This document shows, piece after piece, positions 6,328 through 13,651 of a stretch of DNA of 13,651 bases. The notes beneath the pieces were generated by a model. It saw only the letters and a program-made list of their open reading frames with translations. It did not search any database and was not told the DNA's origin. The stretch is taken from NCBI GenBank assembly GCA_002398485.1, contig DGYV01000069.1:14214-27864 (forward strand), in the 5' to 3' direction. Positions within the stretch are counted from its first letter, which is position 1. Each line of letters opens with the position of its first letter. This DNA is from Peptococcaceae bacterium UBA4997 (lineage in GTDB: Bacteria > Bacillota > Dehalobacteriia > UBA4068 > UBA4997). Position numbers and translations under genes: made by a program.

Positions 6328-7125
6328 TTATTTTGTATAATCTATAGTTTTCACTTCACCATTTTTACCTACGGGGTCCACTACCTCACCATTATATTCG
6401 GTTTGGATTACACCTGCGTTACCATAACGAATAGAAAGTGTCTCTTCCGCCATATATTCCCTGGTATCGCCATCCTTAAGAGTTTCTTCGGTATAATTGT
6501 CATCGAATTTAACACCTACCCAGCAATTACCACCACTAACGGTTACCTTTACTTTTATACCATCAAATACAGGCTCTTCATTAACATCCGGTGTTACGGG
6601 AACAGCAGGAGTTACAGGAATATCGGGAACTACGGGAGTATCGGTAGGATTATCAGCAACAGGTGGGGGTACAGGAAGTTTATTTTCGTTTTCCGCAGTA
6701 CCGATCATATATAAAGCTACAGCAGAACCAGCTATTATTAAAATCAGCACTAACCACAAAAAACGGCTGCCAAAGGATTTTTGCCTGGTTTTTATAGGCA
6801 TGTGGGGAATTGCGTTATTGGGTGCCGCACCAGCTTTAGCGGAATCACGACGAATAAAATCATCATCAGCCATATTAGCTTTTTGGTTAAGGTTTTTATA
6901 ATATTCCTTATAAAAACCCATGATTTCTTCTTCATCCAAACCCAAATAGCGTACATAGGAGCGAATAAAACCCATAGCATAAATTTGCCCGGGTAAAATA
7001 TCTAAATTACCCTCTTCAATAGCCGTCAAATACTTTACTCTAACCTTGGTAACTTCTTCAATATCCTGCAAAGATATTGCTTTATCCAAACGTATTTGTT
7101 TAAGCCTTTGACCAACTTCTCGCAC
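6328..7125 (-). CDS. rodZ: RodZ-like cytoskeletal membrane protein (HTH domain plus DUF4115)
   Basis: RodZ links the MreB cytoskeleton to the elongasome and helps set rod shape. The 265-residue product has the expected order: an N-terminal cytoplasmic HTH_25 domain (1-65, with VGQRLKQIR and YLTAIEEGN), a linker, one membrane segment at 121-141, a proline/valine/threonine-rich extracellular linker at 148-185 with PVTP repeats, and a C-terminal beta domain (DUF4115) at about 189-262 with GNCWVGVKFDD. The start is GTG (7123-7125) with GGAGG 7 bases upstream. It follows mnmH by 17 bases. The HTH in this family binds MreB rather than DNA as its main known role; a DNA-binding role cannot be excluded from sequence. 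Confidence 0.92.
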   Translation of the reverse strand: MREVGQRLKQIRLDKAISLQDIEEVTKVRVKYLTAIEEGNLDILPGQIYAMGFIRSYVRYLGLDEEEIMGFYKEYYKNLNQKANMADDDFIRRDSAKAGAAPNNAIPHMPIKTRQKSFGSRFLWLVLILIIAGSAVALYMIGTAENENKLPVPPPVADNPTDTPVVPDIPVTPAVPVTPDVNEEPVFDGIKVKVTVSGGNCWVGVKFDDNYTEETLKDGDTREYMAEETLSIRYGNAGVIQTEYNGEVVDPVGKNGEVKTIDYTK

Positions 7126-7142
7126 AAGCCCACCTCCTATTT

Positions 7143-8186
7143 TTATTGGTTCGCCAAGTATTCACTTATCACAAGGGCCGCTTTTTCGGTATTTGCGGCA
7201 TCAACTTTTAAATTATAATTACTTTCCCTTTGTTTAGTGTGTTTATAAAGAGGATCGTAATAATCATTAAGCAGAATTGCCACCACAGGCTTATAAACAC
7301 CGTTTTTAATGCTCTGTGCAAGGCTTACCGTTTTTTCCTTGCCCAAACTACCTTTAAGCCTTTCTATAGCCTCTACGATTGCCAAAGGTGCTTTTTGAGG
7401 CTCATAATCTTCAATGATTTTCAAAACTCGGTTTTCTATTGTATCATAGGCAAAAATACAACTGCCTTTTTGCATAGCATTAAATAAACTATCAGGTATC
7501 AAAATATTGCCTATTCTTTTACTTTCACCTTCAACCAATACAGGTTTATTATAACTGAAATTTTCGGTTGCATACCATAAACGGCTTTCAAACAATTTTT
7601 GGCTTGGCTGAGGCATTAAACCTATAGCACCAAAAGCCGAACCGCGATGCCCTGCCAAACCTTCTAAATCGATAGTCTGGTTTGCAAAATGGGGCATAAC
7701 AGAAATAGCATTGATTATTTTTGTTTTACCAACCCCGGTAAAACCGTTTAAAACAACCACAGGAAAAGGAAAAGGCTTTTGCCAAAATTCATTTATATAA
7801 TTACGGTAACCTTTATAACCCTTGTTAAGCCGAATAACAGGTACACGCATAATATCCAAAACAGCTGCCACAGCTTGGCTGCGCATACCACCGCGCCAGC
7901 AGTAAATAACTACTTTTGCCTCTTTGCTTAAGGCAATTATCTGCTCAACTATTTTTGGCAATATAGGTGCTATTTGCTGAAACCCGTAAATTCTGGCTTC
8001 TTCATGACCAACTTGTTTATATAAGATACCCGTTTTTTCTCTTAATTCATTATTTAATATAGGTATATTTACTGCATTTGGAATATGATCCAACTCATAT
8101 TCATTTTCGGAACGTACATCTATAAAAACTACTTTCTCAGTTTTTTGTAAGCTCCAGGCCTTACCAAAGTCCATTTCAATTATCAT
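7143..8186 (-). CDS. mnmH: tRNA 2-selenouridine synthase
   Basis: MnmH (SelU/YbbB) replaces sulfur by selenium at the 2-thiouridine of wobble position 34 in tRNAs for Lys, Glu and Gln, using selenophosphate and passing through a geranylated intermediate. The 347-residue product has an N-terminal rhodanese domain with DVRSENEYELDHIPNA at 24-39 and the catalytic cysteine C96 in YCWRGGMRS. A P-loop domain follows with GFTGVGKT at 148-155 and the family-specific stretch EGLAGHRGSAFG. I chose the ATG at 8184-8186 because GGAG lies 5 bases upstream; the frame stays open to 8228 without a better signal. A promoter lies at 8246-8274. The gene implies that the organism makes selenophosphate (SelD), which is not in this window. 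In Bacillus the ymfC-ymfK genes occupy this place, so mnmH may be a lineage-specific insertion in the block. Confidence 0.94.
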   Translation of the reverse strand: MIIEMDFGKAWSLQKTEKVVFIDVRSENEYELDHIPNAVNIPILNNELREKTGILYKQVGHEEARIYGFQQIAPILPKIVEQIIALSKEAKVVIYCWRGGMRSQAVAAVLDIMRVPVIRLNKGYKGYRNYINEFWQKPFPFPVVVLNGFTGVGKTKIINAISVMPHFANQTIDLEGLAGHRGSAFGAIGLMPQPSQKLFESRLWYATENFSYNKPVLVEGESKRIGNILIPDSLFNAMQKGSCIFAYDTIENRVLKIIEDYEPQKAPLAIVEAIERLKGSLGKEKTVSLAQSIKNGVYKPVVAILLNDYYDPLYKHTKQRESNYNLKVDAANTEKAALVISEYLANQ

Positions 8187-8245
8187 AAAAACTCCTGTTA
8201 AACCCCCAGAAATAAAAAATAAGCTCAAAACACTTTAACAGTATA

Positions 8246-8274
8246 ATTATATCAAATTATTAAAAAGATTACAA
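8246..8274 (-). promoter_or_regulatory. Promoter of the mnmH-rodZ-rimO-pgsA-pncC-lipoprotein operon
   Basis: On the minus strand, TTGTAA (8269-8274), a 17-base spacer and a perfect TATAAT (8246-8251) lie 60 bases before the mnmH ATG. The -35 matches four of six consensus bases. No hairpin terminator is visible in the 117 bases after the ftsK stop, so some ftsK transcripts may continue into this operon. Confidence 0.65.
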
Positions 8275-8303
8275 ACATATTTATTGATAGATAAACAATT
8301 AAT

Positions 8304-10733
8304 TTACTCACCTATGCCATACATACCGGTAAATGTTTCCATATCCATCAATACCTGCCTTTTATTACCTTCAGGCGGAGAAACTATCTGCAATTGCTCC
8401 ATACTTTCTATAAGACGTGCGGCACGGTTATATCCTATGCGGAAACGCCTTTGCAAAAAGGAAGCAGAAGCTTGGCTGCTCATAATTACCTGCTGAACAG
8501 CATCATAAAAAAGCTCATCATCATCCTGCGGGCCTAAGCTTTTATTAGCTTCCTCGGGAGCTGCTTCTGGGAACTCAATAAATTCCTGATGTGCCTGTTT
8601 TGAACAATAGGCAACCAGCTCCTTTATCTCTTTTTCCGTAAGAAAAGCCCCTTGCACCCTTACAGGTTTTGCCGAGCCTACAGGATAAAACAGCATATCC
8701 CCTTTACCAAGCAATTTTTCTGCTCCACCCATATCCAAAATAGTGCGGGAATCAATTTGCGAGGAAACGGCAAAAGCGATTCTGGAAGGGATATTGGCTT
8801 TGATTAAGCCTGTAATAACATCCACTGAAGGCCTTTGCGTAGCTACCACCAAATGAATACCTGCTGCACGCGCCATTTGCGCCAAACGGCAAATAGCGTC
8901 CTCTACATCATGGGAAGCAACCATCATCAGATCTGCAAGTTCATCTATCAATACCACTATTTGAGGCAAAGGATCATCCATACTTTCCGCATTATATTGG
9001 GTATAATTTTTTACACCCGCAGCCGCAAAAAGGCTGTAACGACGTTCCATCTCGTTTACGGTTTCTTTCAACACAGCCGCAGCTTTTTTAGGGTTGGTAA
9101 CTACAGGGCGAGCCAAATGCGGCAAACCGTTATAATTGGAAAGCTCTACTTTTTTAGGGTCTATCATAATTATTTTTACTTCCTGAGGGGTTGCCTTATA
9201 TAAAATACTGCAAATAAGCGTATTTATACATACACTTTTACCCGAACCCGTGGAACCTGCAATAAGCAAATGCGGCATGCCGGACAAATCACCGATAACG
9301 GGAGTTCCTGTAATATCAACACCCAGGGCCAAAGAAAGCTTAGCTTTGCTTTTTGAAAACTGGGGTGTATCTATAACATCTTTCAAATAAACAGGCGTAA
9401 CCTCGGGCTTGGCTATTTCAATACCAACTACAGATTTGCCGGGCACAGGCGCTTCTATGCGCAAGCCTTTAGCAGCTAAAGTCAAAGCTATATCATCAGC
9501 CAAATTTACTATTTTAGCAACTTTAACACCCGGCGCAGGCTGTAATTCATAACGGGTTACAGCAGGCCCGGAAACCACTTCCACAACTTTGGCCTTAACC
9601 CCAAAACTATTAAGAGCTTCTTCCAGCACTATACTGTTATCCATTATTTCCTTATTTATTCTGGAATTACGAACTTTGATACCGCTTTTCAAAATGCTCA
9701 AAGGCGGCATTATATATGTATGATTTACAGAAACAGCCGTATCATGTTGTTCAGGAACCGTTTTGTTTGCACTGCTTTCATTAGTTGCTGAAAGTTTATT
9801 TACCAAAACATCTTCCTTCTCCAACTCAGCTTCGGTTACAGGCTCTAAATCCTTGGTATTCATTTTTACAGGTATAGTTTTGGCAGGGCTTACTTGGGGC
9901 ATGACTTCTCTTATAAAACAAGGCTCTCCCGCCAAAGTTTCAGGCTCATCCAAAAATTCTCCAATCGTGATTTCGGCAGAATCTTTTACCGCCTCATAAA
10001 TTTTGGCATCATAATCCGTAATTATCGGGGGAGCAGAAAACTCTTTTTGCATATTCTTTTTAGTTTCAGGTGCAGGGTTGGTCAGAACCTCCTCTTGCTG
10101 CTTTTCTTTTAAAGTAGGTCGGGAATCTCTAAGCTTATTATAAAGCCAAGGGAAAAACTTAAAAATTTTCAAATCCGTACCCAAAATCAAACCCAAAACC
10201 ACAAATGCCCATAAAACAACCAAGGGGAAAGTTTCACCCGGTATAAGTGAAGCAGGAAAAGCCGAAACAGCACCGCAAATACCGCCGCCAACACCATTAA
10301 TACCCAATTTAAAAGCTTTAAGAAAACCATTTTCACAATACGATAAGTGCATTAACCCCAAATAAGCGAAAAGAAAGAAAAACCAGCCTAAAACTACCCA
10401 ACGACTATGGCCTTTTTCTTTTTGCCTGAACATAAGCAGACCTGCATAAAAAACAGCCAAAGCAATTGCCATATTACCAAGCATAGCAAAGAAAACCTTG
10501 GCATCCGCCGCAAAACCTTGCGCTTCTCCCAAAGCTTCTCCATAAATAAAAATAAACCATATAGCTAAAAACAAACCTATAAGCATAATCAATACACCCA
10601 TACTGCGCTTGTTTTCTGCCTTTTTGGACGCCATTTCTAATTTTTTAATATTGTTGGTTTTTCTGGTTTGAGCCGCCTTTGCCGCTCTGGCACTGTAGTC
10701 AGCCTTTTTTGTGTTTACTTTTTTATTTGGCAT
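8304..10733 (-). CDS. ftsK: DNA translocase FtsK/SpoIIIE
   Basis: This membrane-anchored hexameric ATPase pumps double-stranded DNA through the division or sporulation septum. The 809-residue product has a basic N-terminus, then about four membrane segments (roughly 45-64, 78-102, 110-130, 170-186), an acidic variable linker at about 205-340 and the alpha/beta motor at about 350-710. The motor carries Walker A GSTGSGKS at 493-500 and Walker [10 protein letters not shown] at 593-601. A C-terminal gamma winged-helix domain at about 741-808 ([19 protein letters not shown]) recognises polar KOPS/SRS sites. The length is close to Bacillus SpoIIIE; FtsK and SpoIIIE cannot be told apart from sequence alone. 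GGAGG lies 6 bases before the ATG. It follows ylzJ, as in Bacillus, but behind a terminator, so it probably has its own promoter in 10734-10820; I see no clear -35/-10 pair there. Confidence 0.96.
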   Translation of the reverse strand: MPNKKVNTKKADYSARAAKAAQTRKTNNIKKLEMASKKAENKRSMGVLIMLIGLFLAIWFIFIYGEALGEAQGFAADAKVFFAMLGNMAIALAVFYAGLLMFRQKEKGHSRWVVLGWFFFLFAYLGLMHLSYCENGFLKAFKLGINGVGGGICGAVSAFPASLIPGETFPLVVLWAFVVLGLILGTDLKIFKFFPWLYNKLRDSRPTLKEKQQEEVLTNPAPETKKNMQKEFSAPPIITDYDAKIYEAVKDSAEITIGEFLDEPETLAGEPCFIREVMPQVSPAKTIPVKMNTKDLEPVTEAELEKEDVLVNKLSATNESSANKTVPEQHDTAVSVNHTYIMPPLSILKSGIKVRNSRINKEIMDNSIVLEEALNSFGVKAKVVEVVSGPAVTRYELQPAPGVKVAKIVNLADDIALTLAAKGLRIEAPVPGKSVVGIEIAKPEVTPVYLKDVIDTPQFSKSKAKLSLALGVDITGTPVIGDLSGMPHLLIAGSTGSGKSVCINTLICSILYKATPQEVKIIMIDPKKVELSNYNGLPHLARPVVTNPKKAAAVLKETVNEMERRYSLFAAAGVKNYTQYNAESMDDPLPQIVVLIDELADLMMVASHDVEDAICRLAQMARAAGIHLVVATQRPSVDVITGLIKANIPSRIAFAVSSQIDSRTILDMGGAEKLLGKGDMLFYPVGSAKPVRVQGAFLTEKEIKELVAYCSKQAHQEFIEFPEAAPEEANKSLGPQDDDELFYDAVQQVIMSSQASASFLQRRFRIGYNRAARLIESMEQLQIVSPPEGNKRQVLMDMETFTGMYGIGE

Positions 10734-10820
10734 ACCACACCTCCAACAATCCAGTTTTCGCCATTTAATACAGAAATCCTTTTAATTAACGGAAAATCGG
10801 AACTTTGTACTTTAACGCAC

Positions 10821-10846
10821 CAAAATGGGGAAGTTTAGCTTCCCCA
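10821..10846 (-). terminator. Rho-independent terminator after the tepA-ylzJ pair
   Basis: TGGGGAAG (10826-10833) pairs with CTTCCCCA (10839-10846) over a 5-base loop, a GC-rich 8-bp stem. On the minus strand a short run TTTTG follows (10821-10825). The U tract is short, so termination may be partial. It stands 71 bases after the ylzJ stop. Confidence 0.65.
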
Positions 10847-10917
10847 CCCTACAAAATTCAATATAAAATTTAAATTAAAAAATATACCCTCATTTAGGTG
10901 CTATTAAATTTATCTGT

Positions 10918-11130
10918 TTAAGACAAGAAAGGTATTTTATTACCGGGATTAAATTCTTTACGCAAAAAATCCTTGGGATCGGTACTTAGAATACGTTCAA
11001 CCGAGGCAGAACCCTTCATACCGGAACGAACACTTAAAGTTTTACCCATATAACTTATTTCCTGTAATTCCAACTTGTCTTCCCAACCGTTAAAAACTAC
11101 ATCCTCGGGAACAATGCTCCAAAATATCAT
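10918..11130 (-). CDS. ylzJ: YlzJ-like small protein, function unknown
   Basis: The 70-residue product matches the YlzJ-like family pattern: it begins [16 protein letters not shown] and ends with [16 protein letters not shown]. The family has no established function. Members sit between tepA and ftsK/spoIIIE in many Bacillota, exactly as here. The ATG overlaps the tepA stop in an ATGA arrangement (4-base overlap), with GGGGG seven bases upstream inside tepA, indicating coupled translation. There is no signal peptide or membrane segment, so it is probably cytosolic. Confidence 0.88.
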   Translation of the reverse strand: MIFWSIVPEDVVFNGWEDKLELQEISYMGKTLSVRSGMKGSASVERILSTDPKDFLRKEFNPGNKIPFLS

Positions 11131-11894
11131 TTTTCTACCCCCTTTGCTTCTATTGTTTTATGAATATAGGCAAGAGCATCACTTAAACCGCCTATTTCAT
11201 CAATAAGGCCGCATTTTACAGCATCTTTACCTTCAACCACCGTACCTATATCTCTTGCCATATCGCCCGTGTTCATCATATAATCACGAAACTTCTTTTC
11301 GGAAATACGGGAATGAGTCGTAACAAAACCAATTACCCTATCCTGTATGCGTTCAAGATAATCAAAACTTTGCTGAACCCCTACAACCAATCCCGTTAAA
11401 CGTATTGGATGTATAGTCATGGTAGCAGTAGGAGCTATAAAAGAATGCTTGGCAGCTACGGCTATAGGCACACCTATACTGTGGCCGCCGCCCAAAACCA
11501 GGGAAACAGTAGGTTTAGCCATACTGGCTATCATTTCCGCAATAGCAAGCCCCGCTTCTACATCACCACCAACCGTATTCAAAATAATAATAAGCCCTTT
11601 GATATCTTTGCTCTCCTCAACAGCCACCAACTGGGGAATAATGTGTTCATATTTAGTAGTTTTATTTTGGTTAGGCATTACTAAGTGCCCTTCTACTTGC
11701 CCTATAACGCTTATTATATGCAAATCACTTATTAGGTCAGGTACGCTCGATTGACCAAGCTCTTTGATATTTTGGCTTTTATCTTCTTTTGATGTATCAT
11801 CATTATTGGGGTTATTTTCTCCATTTTCATCGTCAGGCTCAGGATTCACTTCATTTACAGCTCCCCATTTATAAGTTTTAAAATCACAAATCAT
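11127..11894 (-). CDS. tepA: ClpP-fold serine protease TepA (translocation-enhancing protein)
   Basis: TepA belongs to the ClpP/crotonase-fold S14 proteases; in Bacillus it is linked to protein export and is thought to degrade signal peptides. The 255-residue product has a low-complexity N/D/E-rich segment at 15-45 and then the protease domain from about residue 55. Marks are [16 protein letters not shown] at 105-120, the nucleophile S139 in [10 protein letters not shown]162 in TIHPIR and a probable catalytic D215 in [10 protein letters not shown]. There is no signal peptide and no clear membrane segment. I chose the ATG at 11892-11894, with GGAG 8 bases upstream; the frame is open to 11966 but lacks a start signal there. 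It follows RNase J, as tepA follows rnjB in Bacillus, but behind a strong terminator. No convincing promoter is visible in the 57 bases between. Confidence 0.93.
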   Translation of the reverse strand: MICDFKTYKWGAVNEVNPEPDDENGENNPNNDDTSKEDKSQNIKELGQSSVPDLISDLHIISVIGQVEGHLVMPNQNKTTKYEHIIPQLVAVEESKDIKGLIIILNTVGGDVEAGLAIAEMIASMAKPTVSLVLGGGHSIGVPIAVAAKHSFIAPTATMTIHPIRLTGLVVGVQQSFDYLERIQDRVIGFVTTHSRISEKKFRDYMMNTGDMARDIGTVVEGKDAVKCGLIDEIGGLSDALAYIHKTIEAKGVEK

Positions 11895-11951
11895 TATTAT
11901 CACTCCTTTTTTATTAGGGTGGCAATTCATTGAAAAAATATACAAGGCAAC

Positions 11952-11989
11952 AAAAAAAACAGGCACAAATTTTTGTACCTGTTTTTTTT
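11952..11989 (-). terminator. Strong rho-independent terminator after RNase J
   Basis: AACAGGCACAAA (11958-11969) pairs with TTTGTACCTGTT (11972-11983) with a single wobble or mismatch depending on strand. It is flanked by A and T runs to 11952 and 11989. On the minus strand the stem ends in eight T residues. It lies 15 bases after the RNase J stop. The symmetric A/T arms would let it work in either direction. Confidence 0.92.
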
Positions 11990-12004
11990 AACTAGCAAAC
12001 ATTT

Positions 12005-13651
12005 TTAAATTTCCATAATCACGGGCAGAATAATAGGCCTGCGACCTGTTCTGTCATAAAAAAACTTACCTAAATTACCCCTGATGCTGCCTTTGATACC
12101 GGCAATATCATTATTATCTACTGCAAAACGGCTCCAGGTTTGAAGAACTTTTTCCTCAGCCATTTTCATTAAGCGCTCATTTTCTTTTTCAAAAACAAAG
12201 CCACGCGAAATGATTTGCGGGCCTGATATGATTTGCCCAAGCTTATGGTCAAACACAATATTTACAACCACAATGCCTTCATTGGCCAATTGCTTGCGAT
12301 CCTTCAAAACTGCAGTACCTACATCACCAACACCAAAACCATCAATCAAAATGCGTCCAGAAGGGACTTTCCCCGTAATTTTCCCTTTAGAAGGGCTAAG
12401 CTCAAGCACATTGCCTATTTCCATTACAAAAATATTTTCCTTGGGTATACCTAAGTTTTCTGCAAGCTTGGCATGGCTGTGCAGCATTCTGTACTCACCA
12501 TGCACGGGAATAAAATATTTGGGTTTTACCATATTGAGCATTAGCTTCAAATCCTCGGCGCTGGCGTGTCCGGAAACGTGAATACCTGCACTGCTTCCAT
12601 AAATAACTTCCGCACCGTGGCGATAAAGATTATCCACCGTACGGGCAATAAGCTTTTCGTTGCCCGGAATAGCATTTGCTGAAATAACAACTAAATCACC
12701 AGGGCGAATATGAATCTGCCTGTGTTCATCTACAGCCATACGTGTAAGACCCGACAAGCTTTCACCTTGGCTGCCTGTTGTAATTACAACTATTTTATCA
12801 TCGGGCAGCTTATTGATTTCATCAATATCAATAAAAGTATCACGCTTAACTGATAAATAGCCCAATTCAACAGCAATCGTAGCAACATTTACCATACCAC
12901 GTCCAACTATTGCAACCCTTCTACCCGCATATTCGGCAGCCCAAATAATTTGCTGCACCCTATGCACATTTGAAGCAAAAGTAGTTACGATTATCCTACC
13001 CTTAGCACCACGGAAAATATTTTCCAAATTGGTGCCCACAGATTTTTCAGAATGAGTATAACCGTCGCGCTCAACATTGGTACTATCTGCGCACATTACC
13101 AATACGCCTTCTTCTCCCAAGGCAGCAAAACGACGCAAATCCATAACTTCTCCATCTATCGGAGACATATCCACCTTAAAATCACCTGTATGAAGCAAAA
13201 TACCCACAGGTGTATGCACTGCCACAGCAAGGCTATCAGGTATACTGTGTGATACCTTGATAAATTCGACCTTAAAAGGCCCTATATTGATAGTATCACG
13301 TGGTTTAACAGGGTTCAGGCTTACATTACCCAAACGATGTTCCTTAAATTTACCTTCCAAAAGCCCTAAAGTCAATTTTGCACCATAAATAGGAACCTGC
13401 AAATCCTTCAGCATATAAGGTATAGCACCTATATGATCCTCATGTCCGTGAGTAACAATAATAGCTCTTACAATATCCTTATTTTCCAAAAGATAGGTAT
13501 AATCGGGAATCACCAAGTCAATACCCAGTAACTCATCGTCGGGAAAGGACATGCCGCTATCTATTACTATAATATTATTGCCATATTTAATGGCCGTCAT
13601 ATTTTTACCTATTTCTCCCAAACCACCCAACGGTATAATGGTAAGCTTGCC
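12005..13651 (-). CDS. rnj: Ribonuclease J (partial at 5' end)
   Basis: RNase J is a zinc-dependent metallo-beta-lactamase/beta-CASP nuclease with 5'-3' exonuclease and endonuclease activity, central to mRNA decay and rRNA maturation in Bacillota. 548 residues are present; the frame is open to the window edge, beginning G-K-L-T-I-I-P-L-G-G-L-G, so only a few N-terminal residues are missing. Seen motifs are GGLGEIGKN, the metal-binding HGHEDH at residues 68-73, HTGDFK, the beta-CASP region with TTGSQGE and SGHAS, and IPVHGE. The C-terminal domain ends at VIMEI. The length fits the family (about 555). Position before tepA matches Bacillus rnjB, but J1 and J2 cannot be separated from sequence and many relatives carry only one copy. 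A strong terminator follows. Confidence 0.96.
   Translation of the reverse strand, partial: GKLTIIPLGGLGEIGKNMTAIKYGNNIIVIDSGMSFPDDELLGIDLVIPDYTYLLENKDIVRAIIVTHGHEDHIGAIPYMLKDLQVPIYGAKLTLGLLEGKFKEHRLGNVSLNPVKPRDTINIGPFKVEFIKVSHSIPDSLAVAVHTPVGILLHTGDFKVDMSPIDGEVMDLRRFAALGEEGVLVMCADSTNVERDGYTHSEKSVGTNLENIFRGAKGRIIVTTFASNVHRVQQIIWAAEYAGRRVAIVGRGMVNVATIAVELGYLSVKRDTFIDIDEINKLPDDKIVVITTGSQGESLSGLTRMAVDEHRQIHIRPGDLVVISANAIPGNEKLIARTVDNLYRHGAEVIYGSSAGIHVSGHASAEDLKLMLNMVKPKYFIPVHGEYRMLHSHAKLAENLGIPKENIFVMEIGNVLELSPSKGKITGKVPSGRILIDGFGVGDVGTAVLKDRKQLANEGIVVVNIVFDHKLGQIISGPQIISRGFVFEKENERLMKMAEEKVLQTWSRFAVDNNDIAGIKGSIRGNLGKFFYDRTGRRPIILPVIMEI

Noticed and set aside
6497..6901. A plus-strand frame rich in T, G and V, resembling a collagen-like or adhesin repeat
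   Set aside because: It is antisense to the proline/valine/threonine linker of RodZ, lacks a ribosome binding site, and the RodZ frame has clear domains.
9763..10112. Plus-strand frames opposite the FtsK linker
   Set aside because: They are shadows of the low-complexity FtsK linker, without ribosome binding sites or recognisable domains.
1..13651. CRISPR arrays, insertion sequences, prophage, toxin-antitoxin or defence genes
   Set aside because: I found no spaced repeats, transposase or integrase motifs, or defence domains; every long frame is accounted for by a housekeeping or family-matched gene.

Overview
All coding sequence in this window lies on the minus strand. It is AT-rich, compact and operonic, with Shine-Dalgarno-led genes and gaps of a few bases. 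The gene content is chromosomal housekeeping of a low-GC Bacillota. The block RNase J - TepA - YlzJ - FtsK/SpoIIIE ... RodZ - RimO - PgsA - CinA-type protein is a conserved Bacillota gene order; Bacillus has the related arrangement rnjB-tepA-ylzJ-spoIIIE ... rodZ-pgsA-cinA-recA. A selenouridine synthase gene and the overall order would suit the Negativicutes or Clostridia, but I cannot fix the lineage from sequence alone.

Layout in transcription order (right to left). (1) 12005-13651: RNase J, lacking only its first few residues at the window edge, closed by a strong hairpin terminator. (2) 10918-11894: ClpP-fold TepA and the small YlzJ-like protein, overlapping by 4 bases, followed by a second terminator. 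(3) 8304-10733: FtsK/SpoIIIE DNA translocase. (4) 3250-8186: a likely operon from a visible promoter at 8246-8274, comprising mnmH (tRNA 2-selenouridine synthase), rodZ, rimO, pgsA, a stand-alone PncC/CinA C-terminal domain and a PsbP-like lipoprotein. (5) 3107-3183: a single tRNA-Val(GAC) gene with its own promoter and terminator. (6) 2738-3049: about 300 bases without a gene. (7) 1-2737: the de novo NAD operon nadA-nadB-nadC behind a near-consensus promoter.

The genes join RNA turnover, membrane proteolysis, chromosome segregation, cell shape, tRNA and ribosome modification, phospholipid synthesis and NAD synthesis. Both NadC and PncC yield nicotinate mononucleotide, so the two operons flanking the tRNA meet at the same NAD precursor.

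The most notable observation is at the extreme left edge. nadC breaks off halfway, and the first about 23 bases read, on the opposite strand, the NadC active-site motif KDNHIGA that should lie about 22 residues further downstream in the same gene. This is a fold-back (inverted) junction, most likely a sequencing or assembly chimera rather than biology. I did not find a convincing undescribed system; the remaining findings are modest.
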